64,000 nucleotides of DNA from Terribacillus saccharophilus (GTDB lineage: Bacteria > Bacillota > Bacilli > Bacillales > Amphibacillaceae), in NCBI RefSeq assembly GCF_002272745.1, contig NZ_NPBD01000016.1:1-64000 (forward strand). The letters are read 5' to 3'. Position 1 is the stretch's first letter, and every line of letters starts with the position of its first letter. The notes beneath the pieces were generated by a model. That model saw only the letters and a program-made list of their open reading frames with translations. It did not search any database and was not told the origin of the DNA. The position numbers were made by a program, and so were the translations under genes. This document shows, piece after piece, positions 26,127 to 34,239 of the stretch.

Positions 26127-26163
26127 AAGACCGGGATGCACAATAGGCATCCCGGCCTTTTCT
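26127..26163 (-). terminator. Terminator of the CorC-type gene
   Basis: The stem GGCCGGGATGC / GCATCCCGGTC with a 7-nt loop is followed by a T6 run on the minus strand, separating this unit from the AraC gene. Confidence 0.9.
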
Positions 26164-26179
26164 TACTTTACTTTATCTA

Positions 26180-27508
26180 TCAAGCTTCCAGCATCGGAAG
26201 CTGTTCTTGTTCCAGGATGCGCAGTTCAATCATAAGAATCTGATGGTTATCCATTTCGATAACTTCCCACTCATTTCCTGCCACATCCACTACAGTCGTT
26301 TGAGAATCTACTTCGTCGTTCTTAACGAAAATCCAGCCACCTATTGTATCGACATCTGCACGATTATCAAACACAGAGCCGAATTGATCCTCCAAATCAT
26401 CCAGCAGTACACGACCGTTGATATGATACGTACGATCAGACACTTCCTGGATATCCGGCACTTCATCTTCATCGAATTCGTCATGAATTTCCCCGACGAT
26501 CTCTTCCAGAATATCCTCCATCGTCAGAATACCTGCGGTTCCGCCGTATTCATCCACTACGAGTGCAATATGCACGCGTTCAGTCTGCATCTTCAAAAGA
26601 GCATCCTGCAAGGATGTTCCTTCATGGATAAGCGGCAGCTCATGGATGAAGTTAGGCAGACTCTGTCTTCTGCCCGCTGCAAAATCCGTAAGCATTTCCT
26701 TCACATTGACGAAACCGATGATATGGTCTTTATCTCCATCCTCTGTCACAAGATAACGTGTGAACTGATGTTCATCGATGATCTCGATTACTTCTGCAGC
26801 TGTCATGGATTTCTCCAAGGTGACCACCTGTGTCCGCGGCACCATGATATCCTTCGCCACACGCTCATCGAATGTGAAAATATTTTCCATATAACTAAGT
26901 TCTGTTTTGTTAATTTCACCACTTTGATAACTTTGTGTCATGATGATACGCAGTTCCTCTTCCGAGTGTGCTGATTCATGAGCCGCCGGTTTCACGCCGA
27001 ACAACTTCAGAAATACACGAGCAGAACCATTCAGCAAATAGATGAACGGAGCCATTAGCTTACCAAACCAATACAACGGCGGACCTAAAATTAATGTCAA
27101 TTGCTCCGTGTACTGAATTGCTAGTGTCTTCGGCGCCAATTCACCAATTACAACGTGTAAGAAAGTGACCGACGCAAAAGCAATGGCGTAGGAAAGCAAG
27201 GTGGAAACAGATTCAGACAATCCTAGATCATTGAACAGCGGGTGCAGTATTTTCTCTACTGTAGGTTCACCTAACGCACCTAGTACAAGCGCCGTTACAG
27301 TAATACCCAGCTGACAGGCTGACAAGTAATAATCAAGATTATTCACTAGCTTACTAACAATGATTGCCCGTTTGTTACCTTCTGCAACAAGCTGGTCGAT
27401 CCGGGACATACGCACCTTCACAACTGAAAACTCTGCACCTACGAAAAAGGCTGTAAAAATGATGAATAACACTACTAAACTTAAATTAATGACTATTGAT
27501 GGGTCCAA
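26180..27508 (-). CDS. HlyC/CorC family transporter (DUF21-CBS-CorC_HlyC)
   Basis: A 442-residue CNNM/CorC-type membrane protein. Residues 1-190 form the DUF21 transmembrane domain (AFFVGAEFSVVKVRMSRID, GITVTALVLGALGEPTV, HVVIGELAPKTLAIQYTE), residues about 200-340 the CBS pair (DIMVPRTQVVTLEK to VVDEYGGTAGILTMEDILEE), and the rest the CorC_HlyC domain (GWIF). Family members such as B. subtilis MpfA export Mg2+; other cations are possible. The start is a TTG with GAAGGG upstream, and that site can pair in a hairpin. The gene lies 178 bp behind a Spo0M-like gene preceded by a manganese riboswitch. Confidence 0.9.
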   Translation of the reverse strand: MDPSIVINLSLVVLFIIFTAFFVGAEFSVVKVRMSRIDQLVAEGNKRAIIVSKLVNNLDYYLSACQLGITVTALVLGALGEPTVEKILHPLFNDLGLSESVSTLLSYAIAFASVTFLHVVIGELAPKTLAIQYTEQLTLILGPPLYWFGKLMAPFIYLLNGSARVFLKLFGVKPAAHESAHSEEELRIIMTQSYQSGEINKTELSYMENIFTFDERVAKDIMVPRTQVVTLEKSMTAAEVIEIIDEHQFTRYLVTEDGDKDHIIGFVNVKEMLTDFAAGRRQSLPNFIHELPLIHEGTSLQDALLKMQTERVHIALVVDEYGGTAGILTMEDILEEIVGEIHDEFDEDEVPDIQEVSDRTYHINGRVLLDDLEDQFGSVFDNRADVDTIGGWIFVKNDEVDSQTTVVDVAGNEWEVIEMDNHQILMIELRILEQEQLPMLEA

Positions 27509-27686
27509 TTAATTCCCTTCGTTAATTGAAGGGACTCACCTCGCTTATTTGTTTGATAGTTTACAAGCAGATTAATAAAATAGCTGCGACACCTCGACGA
27601 GGAGCAGCGCCAGCAAAACTTCTGTTATAAAAGGTTATTATCTTCAGCAAAGCCTTCCCAATGCAATCTCCTCCTTCTCATAGCGT
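27509..27686 (-). promoter_or_regulatory. Structured leader of the CorC-type gene (short uORF, hairpins, SD-sequestering stem)
   Basis: On the minus strand a strong AAGGAGG (27670-27676) stands eight bases before a TTG that opens only a five-codon frame (27661-27644). A bipartite hairpin GCTGC-CCTC / GAGG-GCAGC (27582-27608) follows. A perfect 6-bp stem CCCTTC / GAAGGG (27515-27533) then pairs the ribosome-binding site of the CorC gene. Control by translation or attenuation is inferred. Confidence 0.5.
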
Positions 27687-28076
27687 CTACGCTAATATCT
27701 GTACTTGCCTATCATCTTTCGCGCATTTTTCATTGGCGAACACGAGCTTTGTCTGCAGCTCATAGACCAATGTACTGGAGCTTGGTTCCAATTCCTCTGG
27801 TAAACGGAATGTGAACGGCTTCTTCATTTGTTCATTTGATTTTAATTGCTTGGTCATAAAAATGTTTAGTACATTCTTTATATTCACTATTTTATCGTTT
27901 GCGCTGTTTTTTATAACCAAATCGCAATCCAATCTGTTTAGATTTTGGTCCTTCCAGCCTCCTAGAAGCTGAAAATGTCCCTCGATTTTTTCGCCTGCAT
28001 GATAGCTTGCCTGAATCAGTTCGAGCTTGATGGATGGTGCCCGCAGCTGTATCAGTTCTAAGCATTTCTTCAACAC
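27687..28076 (-). CDS. Short Spo0M-like (arrestin-fold) protein
   Basis: A 129-residue protein resembling the first half of the sporulation-control protein Spo0M family: IKLELIQASYHAGEKIEGHFQLLGGWKDQNLNRLDCDLVI followed by the strand KKPFTFRLPEELEP. Full-length Spo0M is about twice as long, so only one arrestin-like domain is present; no continuation is seen downstream. The start is a GTG with GGAGG ten bases upstream, immediately after a manganese riboswitch terminator. The match is to fold-level pattern, so the family call is moderate. The role is unknown; the riboswitch suggests a link to Mn2+ excess. Confidence 0.65.
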   Translation of the reverse strand: MLKKCLELIQLRAPSIKLELIQASYHAGEKIEGHFQLLGGWKDQNLNRLDCDLVIKNSANDKIVNIKNVLNIFMTKQLKSNEQMKKPFTFRLPEELEPSSSTLVYELQTKLVFANEKCAKDDRQVQILA

Positions 28077-28097
28077 GGAAATAATTCCTCCATTTGT

Positions 28098-28265
28098 GTG
28101 TACTAAACGAAAAGGACCCCCACAGTGTGAAGGTCCTGTCTGTAATCAGTCTTCACCAAATTGGCAAAGGTCTGGCAAACAACTTAACGTTGTCAGTTAA
28201 ACCGGCGATAGCAAGCTATCACGTGTTGTCGACTTAACTGGAAGCTACTCCCCTTTGGAGCAATC
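28098..28265 (-). promoter_or_regulatory. yybP-ykoY manganese riboswitch
   Basis: On the minus strand the two conserved loops are present: AAAGGGGAGTAGC near 28247-28259 (loop 1) and AGACCTTTGCC near 28155-28165 (loop 3). The helices between them contain AAGTCGACAACAC and ACTGACAACG. An expression terminator follows, GGACCTTCACA paired with TGTGGGGGTCC then TTTT (about 28108-28133). Members of this class switch on downstream genes when Mn2+ is high. The gene downstream is the Spo0M-like gene, possibly with the CorC-type gene. Confidence 0.9.
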
Positions 28266-28293
28266 ACAATCCCATTCTATTAATCTGCAATAT

Positions 28294-28322
28294 AGCATAC
28301 ATGATTGTTTGTTCTCTGTCAA
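28294..28322 (-). promoter_or_regulatory. Promoter of the manganese riboswitch transcript
   Basis: A perfect TTGACA (28317-28322), a 17-nt spacer and TATGCT (28294-28299) on the minus strand. Confidence 0.75.
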
Positions 28323-28333
28323 TATACCCCAAA

Positions 28334-28876
28334 TCACATGCGGTTGAGCGGATACGTAGCGGAAGCGAAGTAACGCTCGTGAAGGATATTGTGGTGATGA
28401 CGTTCATGACCAAGCATTATATACGCCAGCGATCGAACCGATGTGACATGACCATTTGCCATTCCCTGCCTGACCCAATCCTGATCATGCAGTGACTCCA
28501 GCAGAGCGATCGTGGACGCACGCACTGCCTTATATTGCGCCAGAAGGCTTGCTACTGTCATCTCCGTGAATTTAGCTTGCAGCACATAGGAATCCTCATG
28601 AAAACCTGGCAGCGGCGTCACATCTCCGCGGGCAATGGTAAGCAGTCGATAAGACATAATCCTTTCTGTGTCTGTAAGGTGGCCGATCACTTCCTTGATC
28701 GTCCATTTTTCAATATCGTAAGCGAAGCGAGCTTGCTCATCAGTTAGGCCTTGCAGAAGATTGGATGTTTGCCTTTCCTGTTCCTTAAACAGAGCTACTA
28801 TATTTCCCTCAGGCACAAGTTTCATGTAATCTTGGAAATAAGCAGGATATTCTGTCGTACTAGGTCTCTCTTGCAT
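28334..28876 (-). CDS. DinB-family protein
   Basis: A 180-residue four-helix-bundle protein of the DinB/YfiT superfamily. The three metal-binding histidines of the fold can be placed: VIGHLTDTERIMSYR (near residue 66) and the pair in MLGHERHHHNIL (near 155-160). Members include bacillithiol- and mycothiol-dependent transferases and proteins of unknown role. AAAGGTG precedes the ATG. Single gene; the riboswitch promoter begins just after its stop. Confidence 0.87.
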   Translation of the reverse strand: MQERPSTTEYPAYFQDYMKLVPEGNIVALFKEQERQTSNLLQGLTDEQARFAYDIEKWTIKEVIGHLTDTERIMSYRLLTIARGDVTPLPGFHEDSYVLQAKFTEMTVASLLAQYKAVRASTIALLESLHDQDWVRQGMANGHVTSVRSLAYIMLGHERHHHNILHERYFASATYPLNRM

Positions 28877-29132
28877 GTAATCACCTTTTTTCTTTATATG
28901 ATTTCGATTAGATTGGGAAAAAGTAGAACTTTATAGATTGACGATATAGTTATTTTCCCTAAAGGTAAAGGAAACAGTCCCTGTTAAGATGAAAATAGCC
29001 AGAAAGCAGGAAAAGCAGAGATAGGAATTATGGAGGATGGACTAGCTTTTTTACTATTTTATGCACCTACTCTCGTTTTTGTGCGTATGATAACTGTACG
29101 AGCCCTTGTTTCAAAGAAAAGGAGTGCTGGAA

Positions 29133-29771
29133 ATGGCTGATTTTGAGCAGATTGCTGAGCAGATTCACATGTCTGGTTCTGATACAATGCCCCATTTAAC
29201 AGCGTACCCTTCCTCTCTCGTGCTGATCGGGACCGGCAGGAGCGCATTTGCATTCCGCCTAACGGAATCCTCTAAAGTAATGAAGGTATTTTTTCCTGCC
29301 TTCCGCCACATTGCGGCAGAAGAAGCGGAAATCTATAAAACACTTGAGAGCAATCACTTCTTCCCGGCTCTTCACGCAGCCGGTAACGGTTATTTAGTAA
29401 TGGATTATATCCCCGGCCATACTCTGTACGAATGTCTTCGCGAGGGGATCCCCGTAACAGATCGTCATATAGCCGACATCGACAATGCCCTAGTCGCAGC
29501 AGCAGCAGAAGGATTGAATCCATCCGACATTCATTTGCGGAATATCCTGATTACACCAGCTGGAGACATCCGATTAATCGATCCTGCACGATTCCGTCAG
29601 CAAAAGCATTGCACGCAATGGGAAGATCTTCACCGAGCCTATGATAGGTTCTACAAGAAAAGACTATTTCCTAAAAAGATTCCCGGCTTTTTGCTGGAAC
29701 TGATTGCCTACCTGTACAAAAGGCGAAAATCCTTCACTATCCAAGCACCATCGAATAAAGCCATTCACTAA
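29133..29771 (+). CDS. Serine/threonine protein kinase-like protein (YrzF-like)
   Basis: A 212-residue small kinase-fold protein. Recognisable elements are a glycine-rich strand (LIGTGRSAFAFRLTESSKVMKVFF, with the ATP-binding Lys in MKVFF), the hinge YLVMDYIPGHTLYE, a catalytic loop GLNPSDIHLRNILI with Asp and Asn in place, and a DPARF in the position of the DFG motif. It resembles B. subtilis YrzF and related small kinases. The start at 29133 has AAAGGAG; the open frame begins slightly upstream. A promoter-sized gap of 256 bp precedes it. Confidence 0.78.
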   Translation: MADFEQIAEQIHMSGSDTMPHLTAYPSSLVLIGTGRSAFAFRLTESSKVMKVFFPAFRHIAAEEAEIYKTLESNHFFPALHAAGNGYLVMDYIPGHTLYECLREGIPVTDRHIADIDNALVAAAAEGLNPSDIHLRNILITPAGDIRLIDPARFRQQKHCTQWEDLHRAYDRFYKKRLFPKKIPGFLLELIAYLYKRRKSFTIQAPSNKAIH

Positions 29772-29784
29772 GGGAGACTTGAAC

Positions 29785-30195
29785 ATGACAATCACCATAT
29801 CTCAAGCAGAAGCCTACCAAATCGAACGCATTGCCCATAGCGGTCTGGGAAGAGAGCAAACAGCAAGACTAATTGAAGCAGGTGAGTGGAGTGCAATTCA
29901 AGACAGCTATCCAAAAGCCGACCCAGAAATGCTCCAGTCGCAGAAAAACAAGCTAACATCTGCTTTGAAAGAGGGTTATAGCATTTCCTTCCCTACCTTC
30001 AACGGTGTACGCAATCTTCTGCATCTGCGCTTTGGATTAGAGGAAGGTAAAGATTATGCAGTAGATGAGAAGACGGTCCAAGGTCTGAAGTCGGATGAAG
30101 CTACAGCCGCTATTTTACGTACAATGTTCGAGCCGCTATGGAAAGTGGAAGCAAACAGCGGACAGTTGTCTATCATCCATATCAGCAAGCTATAA
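29785..30195 (+). CDS. Hypothetical protein cotranscribed with the kinase-like gene
   Basis: A 136-residue soluble, acidic-basic mixed protein; I do not recognise the family. A conserved-looking central part reads GYSISFPTFNGVRNLLHLRFGLEEGKDY. The frame extends upstream into the kinase gene, but the ATG at 29785 has AGGGAGA at correct spacing and lies 13 bp after the kinase stop, so the two form an operon that ends at a strong terminator. Confidence 0.75.
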   Translation: MTITISQAEAYQIERIAHSGLGREQTARLIEAGEWSAIQDSYPKADPEMLQSQKNKLTSALKEGYSISFPTFNGVRNLLHLRFGLEEGKDYAVDEKTVQGLKSDEATAAILRTMFEPLWKVEANSGQLSIIHISKL

Positions 30196-30196
30196 A

Positions 30197-30234
30197 AAAA
30201 CTGCCGACGCACAAGTGCGTCGGCAGTTTCTATT
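30197..30234. terminator. Bidirectional terminator between 29785 gene and hbs
   Basis: A 15-bp perfect stem AAACTGCCGACGCAC / GTGCGTCGGCAGTTT with an AA loop and flanking A/T runs. Confidence 0.94.
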
Positions 30235-30250
30235 TCACGAAGGAATCTTC

Positions 30251-30523
30251 TTATTTTACAGCTTCTTTGAAATCTTTACCCGCTTTGAAAGCTGGAGCTT
30301 TGGATGCAGGGATTGTGATTTCTTCGCCTGTCTGTGGATTACGGCCAGTACGTGCTGCACGCTCTCTCACTTCAAAAGTACCGAAGCCTACAAGCTGTAC
30401 TTTTTCTTCTTTTGCTAGTGTCTCAGAGATTGTTTCAAGTAGTGCATCAACTGCTTTGCTTGCATCTTTTTTAGATAGTTCTGCTTGTTGTGCTACTGCT
30501 TCTACTAGTTCTGCTTTGTTCAT
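30251..30523 (-). CDS. hbs: HU family DNA-binding protein
   Basis: A 90-residue nucleoid protein, the usual length of HU. It has the dimerisation helices [20 protein letters not shown], the beta-arm region [23 protein letters not shown] with the DNA-intercalating proline motif GRNPQTG, and the C-terminal [14 protein letters not shown]. The start at 30523 has GAGGTG upstream. A TATAAT at 30627-30632 on the minus strand marks one promoter, leaving a long 5' leader of about 100 bases. Confidence 0.95.
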   Translation of the reverse strand: MNKAELVEAVAQQAELSKKDASKAVDALLETISETLAKEEKVQLVGFGTFEVRERAARTGRNPQTGEEITIPASKAPAFKAGKDFKEAVK

Positions 30524-30765
30524 TAAAAACACCTCATTTAATAAATTTATACATAACCTTCACCTGATGTAAAAGCTGTATGTTCTAGATTAATATGCAG
30601 GAACATAGCTGTCCCCGTATTTCCTTATTATAGCATGCATCCCTATGTTCATGGCTACTAATCTGCATTCTTAACATTGCTGCAACAGCATTTTCACAGG
30701 TTTTCCATTTAGAAGATAGAAACTGGATGATACAGTTATTCCCATTAGACAGAATTGTAACCCTA

Positions 30766-32235
30766 TCAACTTGTTGTGTGCAAAGATTTTACATGCTCTT
30801 TCACTTTCTGGATATTCGCCATCTTATTATCCCAGCACTTCTGACTGAGATCGACAGGATATTCCTCCGGCGCTTTCGGACGTTTATATTCATCCCATAG
30901 CAGAGAAAGATTAGCTTTCGCATATGCCTTGATATCTTCAATAGCTGGCAGCTCGTATACAAGCTTGCCGTCTTGGAATATCGTCTGATGCAAATCAACT
31001 GCATCGTAATTCGTCACGAACTTGCTCACATACGTATGGACTGGATGGAACATCTTCAGATGATCCTCTTCCTGCGGATTTTCATCCTCCATGGCGATGT
31101 AGTCGCCTTCGGATTTTTTACTGATCCGATTAACGATCCGGTATACTTTCTTCAAGCCTGGCGTCGATACCTTCTCCGGATTGGCACTAATTTTGATCGT
31201 ATCCTGCATAGCACCGTCATCCTCGATGCTCACCAGTTTGTACACAGCACCTAAAGCCGGCTGATCATAAGCAGTAATCAGCTTCGTACCTATACCCCAG
31301 ATATCAATCTTAGCTCCTTGAGACTTCAAGCTCTGAATCGTTTCTTCGTCCAAATCATTCGATGCGGAAATCTTAGTATCAGTAAATCCGGCATCATCCA
31401 ATGCTTTCCGAGCCTTTTTGGATAAGTAAGCCAAGTCTCCGCTATCAAGTCTGATTGCAGTGAAATTGATCTTATCACCCTGTTCCTTTGCAACACGGAT
31501 AGCATTCGGTACACCAGAACGAAGCGTATCATATGTGTCGACAAGGAATGTACAATTCGTATGCCGCTCTGCATACTTGGTGAATGCTGTGTATTCGTCA
31601 CGGTAAGCCTGAATCATCGAGTGTGCCAGTGTCCCTGCTACCGGAATGCCGAATTTCTTGCCTGCACGGACATTCGAAGTTGCCTCAAACCCGCCGATAT
31701 AGGCTGCTCTCGTGCCCCAGACTGCTGCATCCAGCTCATGTGCACGACGGCTGCCCATTTCCAGTGCAATATCATCGCCCAGCAGAAGCTTGATTCTCGA
31801 TGCCTTTGTCGCAATCAGTGTCTGGTAATTGACGATATTCAATATTGCCGTCTCTACCAGCTGCGCCTCAGCCAGCGGTGCCTCGATTCGCATTAGCGGT
31901 TCATTGCTGAAGACAAGCTCCCCTTCTACAACGGAGTAAACTGTCCCTGTAAAGCGCAAATCCTTCAGATAAGCCAGGAAGTCTTCCCCATAGCCAAGCT
32001 CATCCTTTAAGTACGTCAAATCACTCTCTGTGAAACGAAATTGCTGCAAATACTCTATAACGCGTTCCAATCCTGCAAATATGGCAAAGCCATTACCGAA
32101 CGGCAGCTTGCGGAACGAAACCTCGAACACTGCCTTTCTTTCATGGACCCCATCACTCCAATACGTCTCCGCCATATTGATTTGATAAAGATCTGTATGT
32201 AAAGTCAGTCCATCATCTGGATATTGCGAACTCAT
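30766..32235 (-). CDS. pncB: Nicotinate phosphoribosyltransferase
   Basis: A 489-residue cytosolic enzyme of NAD salvage, forming nicotinate mononucleotide from nicotinate and PRPP with ATP hydrolysis. Diagnostic stretches are LTLHTDLYQINMAETYW at the N terminus, GSRRAHELDAAVWGTRAAYIGG, the phosphorylatable histidine in GTLAHSMIQAY (near residue 210), FTAIRLDSGDLAYLSKKAR and ISASNDLDEETI with the PRPP-binding residues. The length agrees with B. subtilis PncB. The start at 32235 follows GGAGG by eight bases. Single gene; no clear terminator was seen after it. Confidence 0.94.
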   Translation of the reverse strand: MSSQYPDDGLTLHTDLYQINMAETYWSDGVHERKAVFEVSFRKLPFGNGFAIFAGLERVIEYLQQFRFTESDLTYLKDELGYGEDFLAYLKDLRFTGTVYSVVEGELVFSNEPLMRIEAPLAEAQLVETAILNIVNYQTLIATKASRIKLLLGDDIALEMGSRRAHELDAAVWGTRAAYIGGFEATSNVRAGKKFGIPVAGTLAHSMIQAYRDEYTAFTKYAERHTNCTFLVDTYDTLRSGVPNAIRVAKEQGDKINFTAIRLDSGDLAYLSKKARKALDDAGFTDTKISASNDLDEETIQSLKSQGAKIDIWGIGTKLITAYDQPALGAVYKLVSIEDDGAMQDTIKISANPEKVSTPGLKKVYRIVNRISKKSEGDYIAMEDENPQEEDHLKMFHPVHTYVSKFVTNYDAVDLHQTIFQDGKLVYELPAIEDIKAYAKANLSLLWDEYKRPKAPEEYPVDLSQKCWDNKMANIQKVKEHVKSLHTTS

Positions 32236-32353
32236 GCTTGAAACCTCCACTAATCAGCCCGTTCTCTGACAGCTGTTTTCCCGTATCCGTTTACATAAGG
32301 CAACGGGTATCTTATTTGTTCCATCTATTGTACCGCAAAAATGGTAAAAAACA

Positions 32354-32393
32354 TAAAAAAAACGCCGAAAAACATCAAGAGATGCTTTCGGCT
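32354..32393 (-). terminator. Terminator of the YolD-like gene
   Basis: The stem GCCGAAAGCATC / GATGTTTTTCGGC with loop tctt and a T8 run on the minus strand. Confidence 0.87.
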
Positions 32394-32398
32394 GTTTG

Positions 32399-32581
32399 TT
32401 AATGTATATGCTGAATACCCGCAATATGGATTATCATTCGTTTCTTTTCATCATTTTCCAGGCAAAGCGTTTGGTCCAAGAGATTCAGATTATGATATCT
32501 TCCGGTAAAGGTATGCAGCATGCCATTCTCATAATAAGAGATTGTCATGTCACCCGTTTCCTTAAGCGCTTTCAAGATCAT
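32399..32581 (-). CDS. YolD-like small protein
   Basis: A 60-residue protein with the YolD pattern of short beta strands: GDMTISYYENGMLHTFTG, then an acidic turn and IIHIAGIQHIH. YolD-like proteins often neighbour Y-family DNA polymerases, but none is near here. The longer open frame to 32719 is not supported; the ATG at 32581 has AAAGGAGAGG upstream. A cre-like box lies 57 bp upstream. Confidence 0.72.
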   Translation of the reverse strand: MILKALKETGDMTISYYENGMLHTFTGRYHNLNLLDQTLCLENDEKKRMIIHIAGIQHIH

Positions 32582-32637
32582 TCTCAGCCTCTCCTTTCTG
32601 TATACCCTCCACTTTATACTGTTAGTATACGCTATAA

Positions 32638-32652
32638 AGTAACCGCTTACAC
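32638..32652 (-). promoter_or_regulatory. cre-like box upstream of the YolD-like gene
   Basis: GTGTAAGCGGTTACT on the minus strand fits the cre consensus at 14 of 15 positions. It is followed by TATACT about 17 bases downstream, so it would overlap the promoter. Confidence 0.55.
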
Positions 32653-32731
32653 ATAACAGTGTGACCAATTTGTGAAGATTTATACATAAAGAAAGGTATT
32701 CTTCAAATCCTATTTTCAAGGAAAGATTTCT

Positions 32732-33871
32732 TTAGAACGCTCGGGAAATTTTCATCATTTTAGATATATTGTAGACAGTCTGTTCAATATTTGTTTCCCC
32801 ATTGGAAAGCGCCTGTGACAAGTCCATGACTCCCGGCATGATACTGAACACAGCATCTATTCCATGGTCATACACTGCCTCGCTTCCTTTGCCTACATTT
32901 CCGGCGATTGCAATGACCGGAACTCCAAATTGTTTTGCCGTTCTGGCTACCCCAATCGGTGTCTTTCCATAAATCGTCTGGCCATCAATCTTTCCTTCGC
33001 CTGTAATAACCAAATCTGCATCCTTGATATGATCTGCCAATCCCGTTGCTTCTTTGACTATGGTGATGCCGCTCTTTAGTTCTGCCGGCAGAAAAGCCAC
33101 TAACCCTGCTCCTAATCCACCTGCAGCTCCTGCACCCGGCAGCTGCTTAATTGATTTTCCGACAGTCTGTTCTACTTTTGCAGCGTAATGTGTTAGTATC
33201 TCGTCCAATTGAATTACCATTTCGTCATCTGCACCTTTTTGCGGACCGAACACATAAGATGCACCATTGTCACCGGTCAAAGGGTTCTCCACATCGCAGG
33301 CTACCTCCACTTGGACATGCTGCCAGCGAGGATCTATTCCTTCTGCTTTCACCTCGGTGAGCTTCTTCAAAGCCAGCGCGCCATCTTGCAGCTGCTCTCC
33401 TTTTGCATCGAGGAATTCAACTCCTAGTGCAGCAGCCATACCTGCACCGCCATCATTCGTTGCACTACCGCCAAGGCCGATAATTATATGATTTGCTCCT
33501 GCTTCTAATGCTTCCTGCATCAATTCGCCTGTTCCACGCGTTGTAGCCCGAAGCGGATCCCGTTTGTCACGCGGCACAAGATGGAGACCTGATGCCTCAG
33601 CCATTTCGATAACTGCCGTTTTTCCATCACCAAGCATACCAAATACAGCAGTTACTTTATCTCCAAGAGGTCCTGTCACTTCACGTGTATGCAGCTTGCC
33701 GCCCGTTGCGTCGACCAGTGATTGCACAGTCCCTTCACCGCCATCTGCCATCGGGACCTTGATGACATCTGCGTCCGGCATCGCCCGGCGGATTCCCCGC
33801 TCACATGCAGCCGCCGCTTCCAAGGCTGTCATACTCTCCTTAAAGGAGTCGGGAGCTACGACAATTTTCAT
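32732..33871 (-). CDS. glxK: Glycerate kinase (GlxK/GarK type)
   Basis: A 379-residue enzyme phosphorylating D-glycerate (usually to 2-phosphoglycerate in this family). Typical motifs are MKIVVAPDSFKESMTALEAA at the N terminus, KVPMADGGEGTVQSL, the glycine-rich IIGLGGSATNDGGAGMAAALG (near residue 130) and DLVITGEGKIDGQTIYGKTPIGVA near residue 285. Its ATG overlaps the stop of the DUF3219 gene (ATGA), so the two are coupled. Glycerate may come from hydroxypyruvate or sugar-acid breakdown. Confidence 0.93.
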   Translation of the reverse strand: MKIVVAPDSFKESMTALEAAAACERGIRRAMPDADVIKVPMADGGEGTVQSLVDATGGKLHTREVTGPLGDKVTAVFGMLGDGKTAVIEMAEASGLHLVPRDKRDPLRATTRGTGELMQEALEAGANHIIIGLGGSATNDGGAGMAAALGVEFLDAKGEQLQDGALALKKLTEVKAEGIDPRWQHVQVEVACDVENPLTGDNGASYVFGPQKGADDEMVIQLDEILTHYAAKVEQTVGKSIKQLPGAGAAGGLGAGLVAFLPAELKSGITIVKEATGLADHIKDADLVITGEGKIDGQTIYGKTPIGVARTAKQFGVPVIAIAGNVGKGSEAVYDHGIDAVFSIMPGVMDLSQALSNGETNIEQTVYNISKMMKISRAF

Positions 33872-34173
33872 AGCGCTGCTCCAACCTTCTCCTCCAGCAC
33901 AAGGGAATATTCGCCTACCTGGTCTTTCTCATACAGATTCGTAATACTTGTGCTGTACTGTTTAATCGCTGCTTCAAAAGTAATGTTATCTTCCGGAACT
34001 TCCACTTGGAAATCATCTTTATACAGCAACACAGCTACATCATGGTAAGCCTCACTTGTCACTGGAAACTTGAAGCTGATCTCGTTCAATTCTTTTCCAT
34101 TTTTCGTGACATATTTATGTTCATAGTCATAAGCCGCCAATTCCATGCCGTTCACTACTACTTTTTTGTTCAT
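33868..34173 (-). CDS. DUF3219 family protein (YkvR-like)
   Basis: A 101-residue soluble protein matching the DUF3219/YkvR pattern: a beta-rich start, then FKFPVTSEAYHDVAVLLYKDDFQVEVPE and YSTSITNLYEKDQVGEYSL. The function is unknown. GGAGAG precedes the ATG; it is the first gene of a two-gene operon with glxK. Confidence 0.78.
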   Translation of the reverse strand: MNKKVVVNGMELAAYDYEHKYVTKNGKELNEISFKFPVTSEAYHDVAVLLYKDDFQVEVPEDNITFEAAIKQYSTSITNLYEKDQVGEYSLVLEEKVGAAL

Positions 34174-34239
34174 ATCATCTCTCCTTTTCCAATAAGTGTA
34201 TCACCTCTTTGCTTTGGATTACAAAAGCTGCGCATGACA

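Noticed and set aside
26207..26974. 255-codon open frame on the plus strand
   Set aside because: It lies entirely antisense to the well-supported CorC-type gene, lacks a ribosome-binding site and has a Cys/His-rich composition typical of a shadow frame.
27509..27686. M-box (Mg2+) riboswitch before the CorC gene
   Set aside because: A GAGGTGAGTCCC stretch recalls the beginning of the M-box, but the other conserved segments are missing, so only a generic structured leader is reported.
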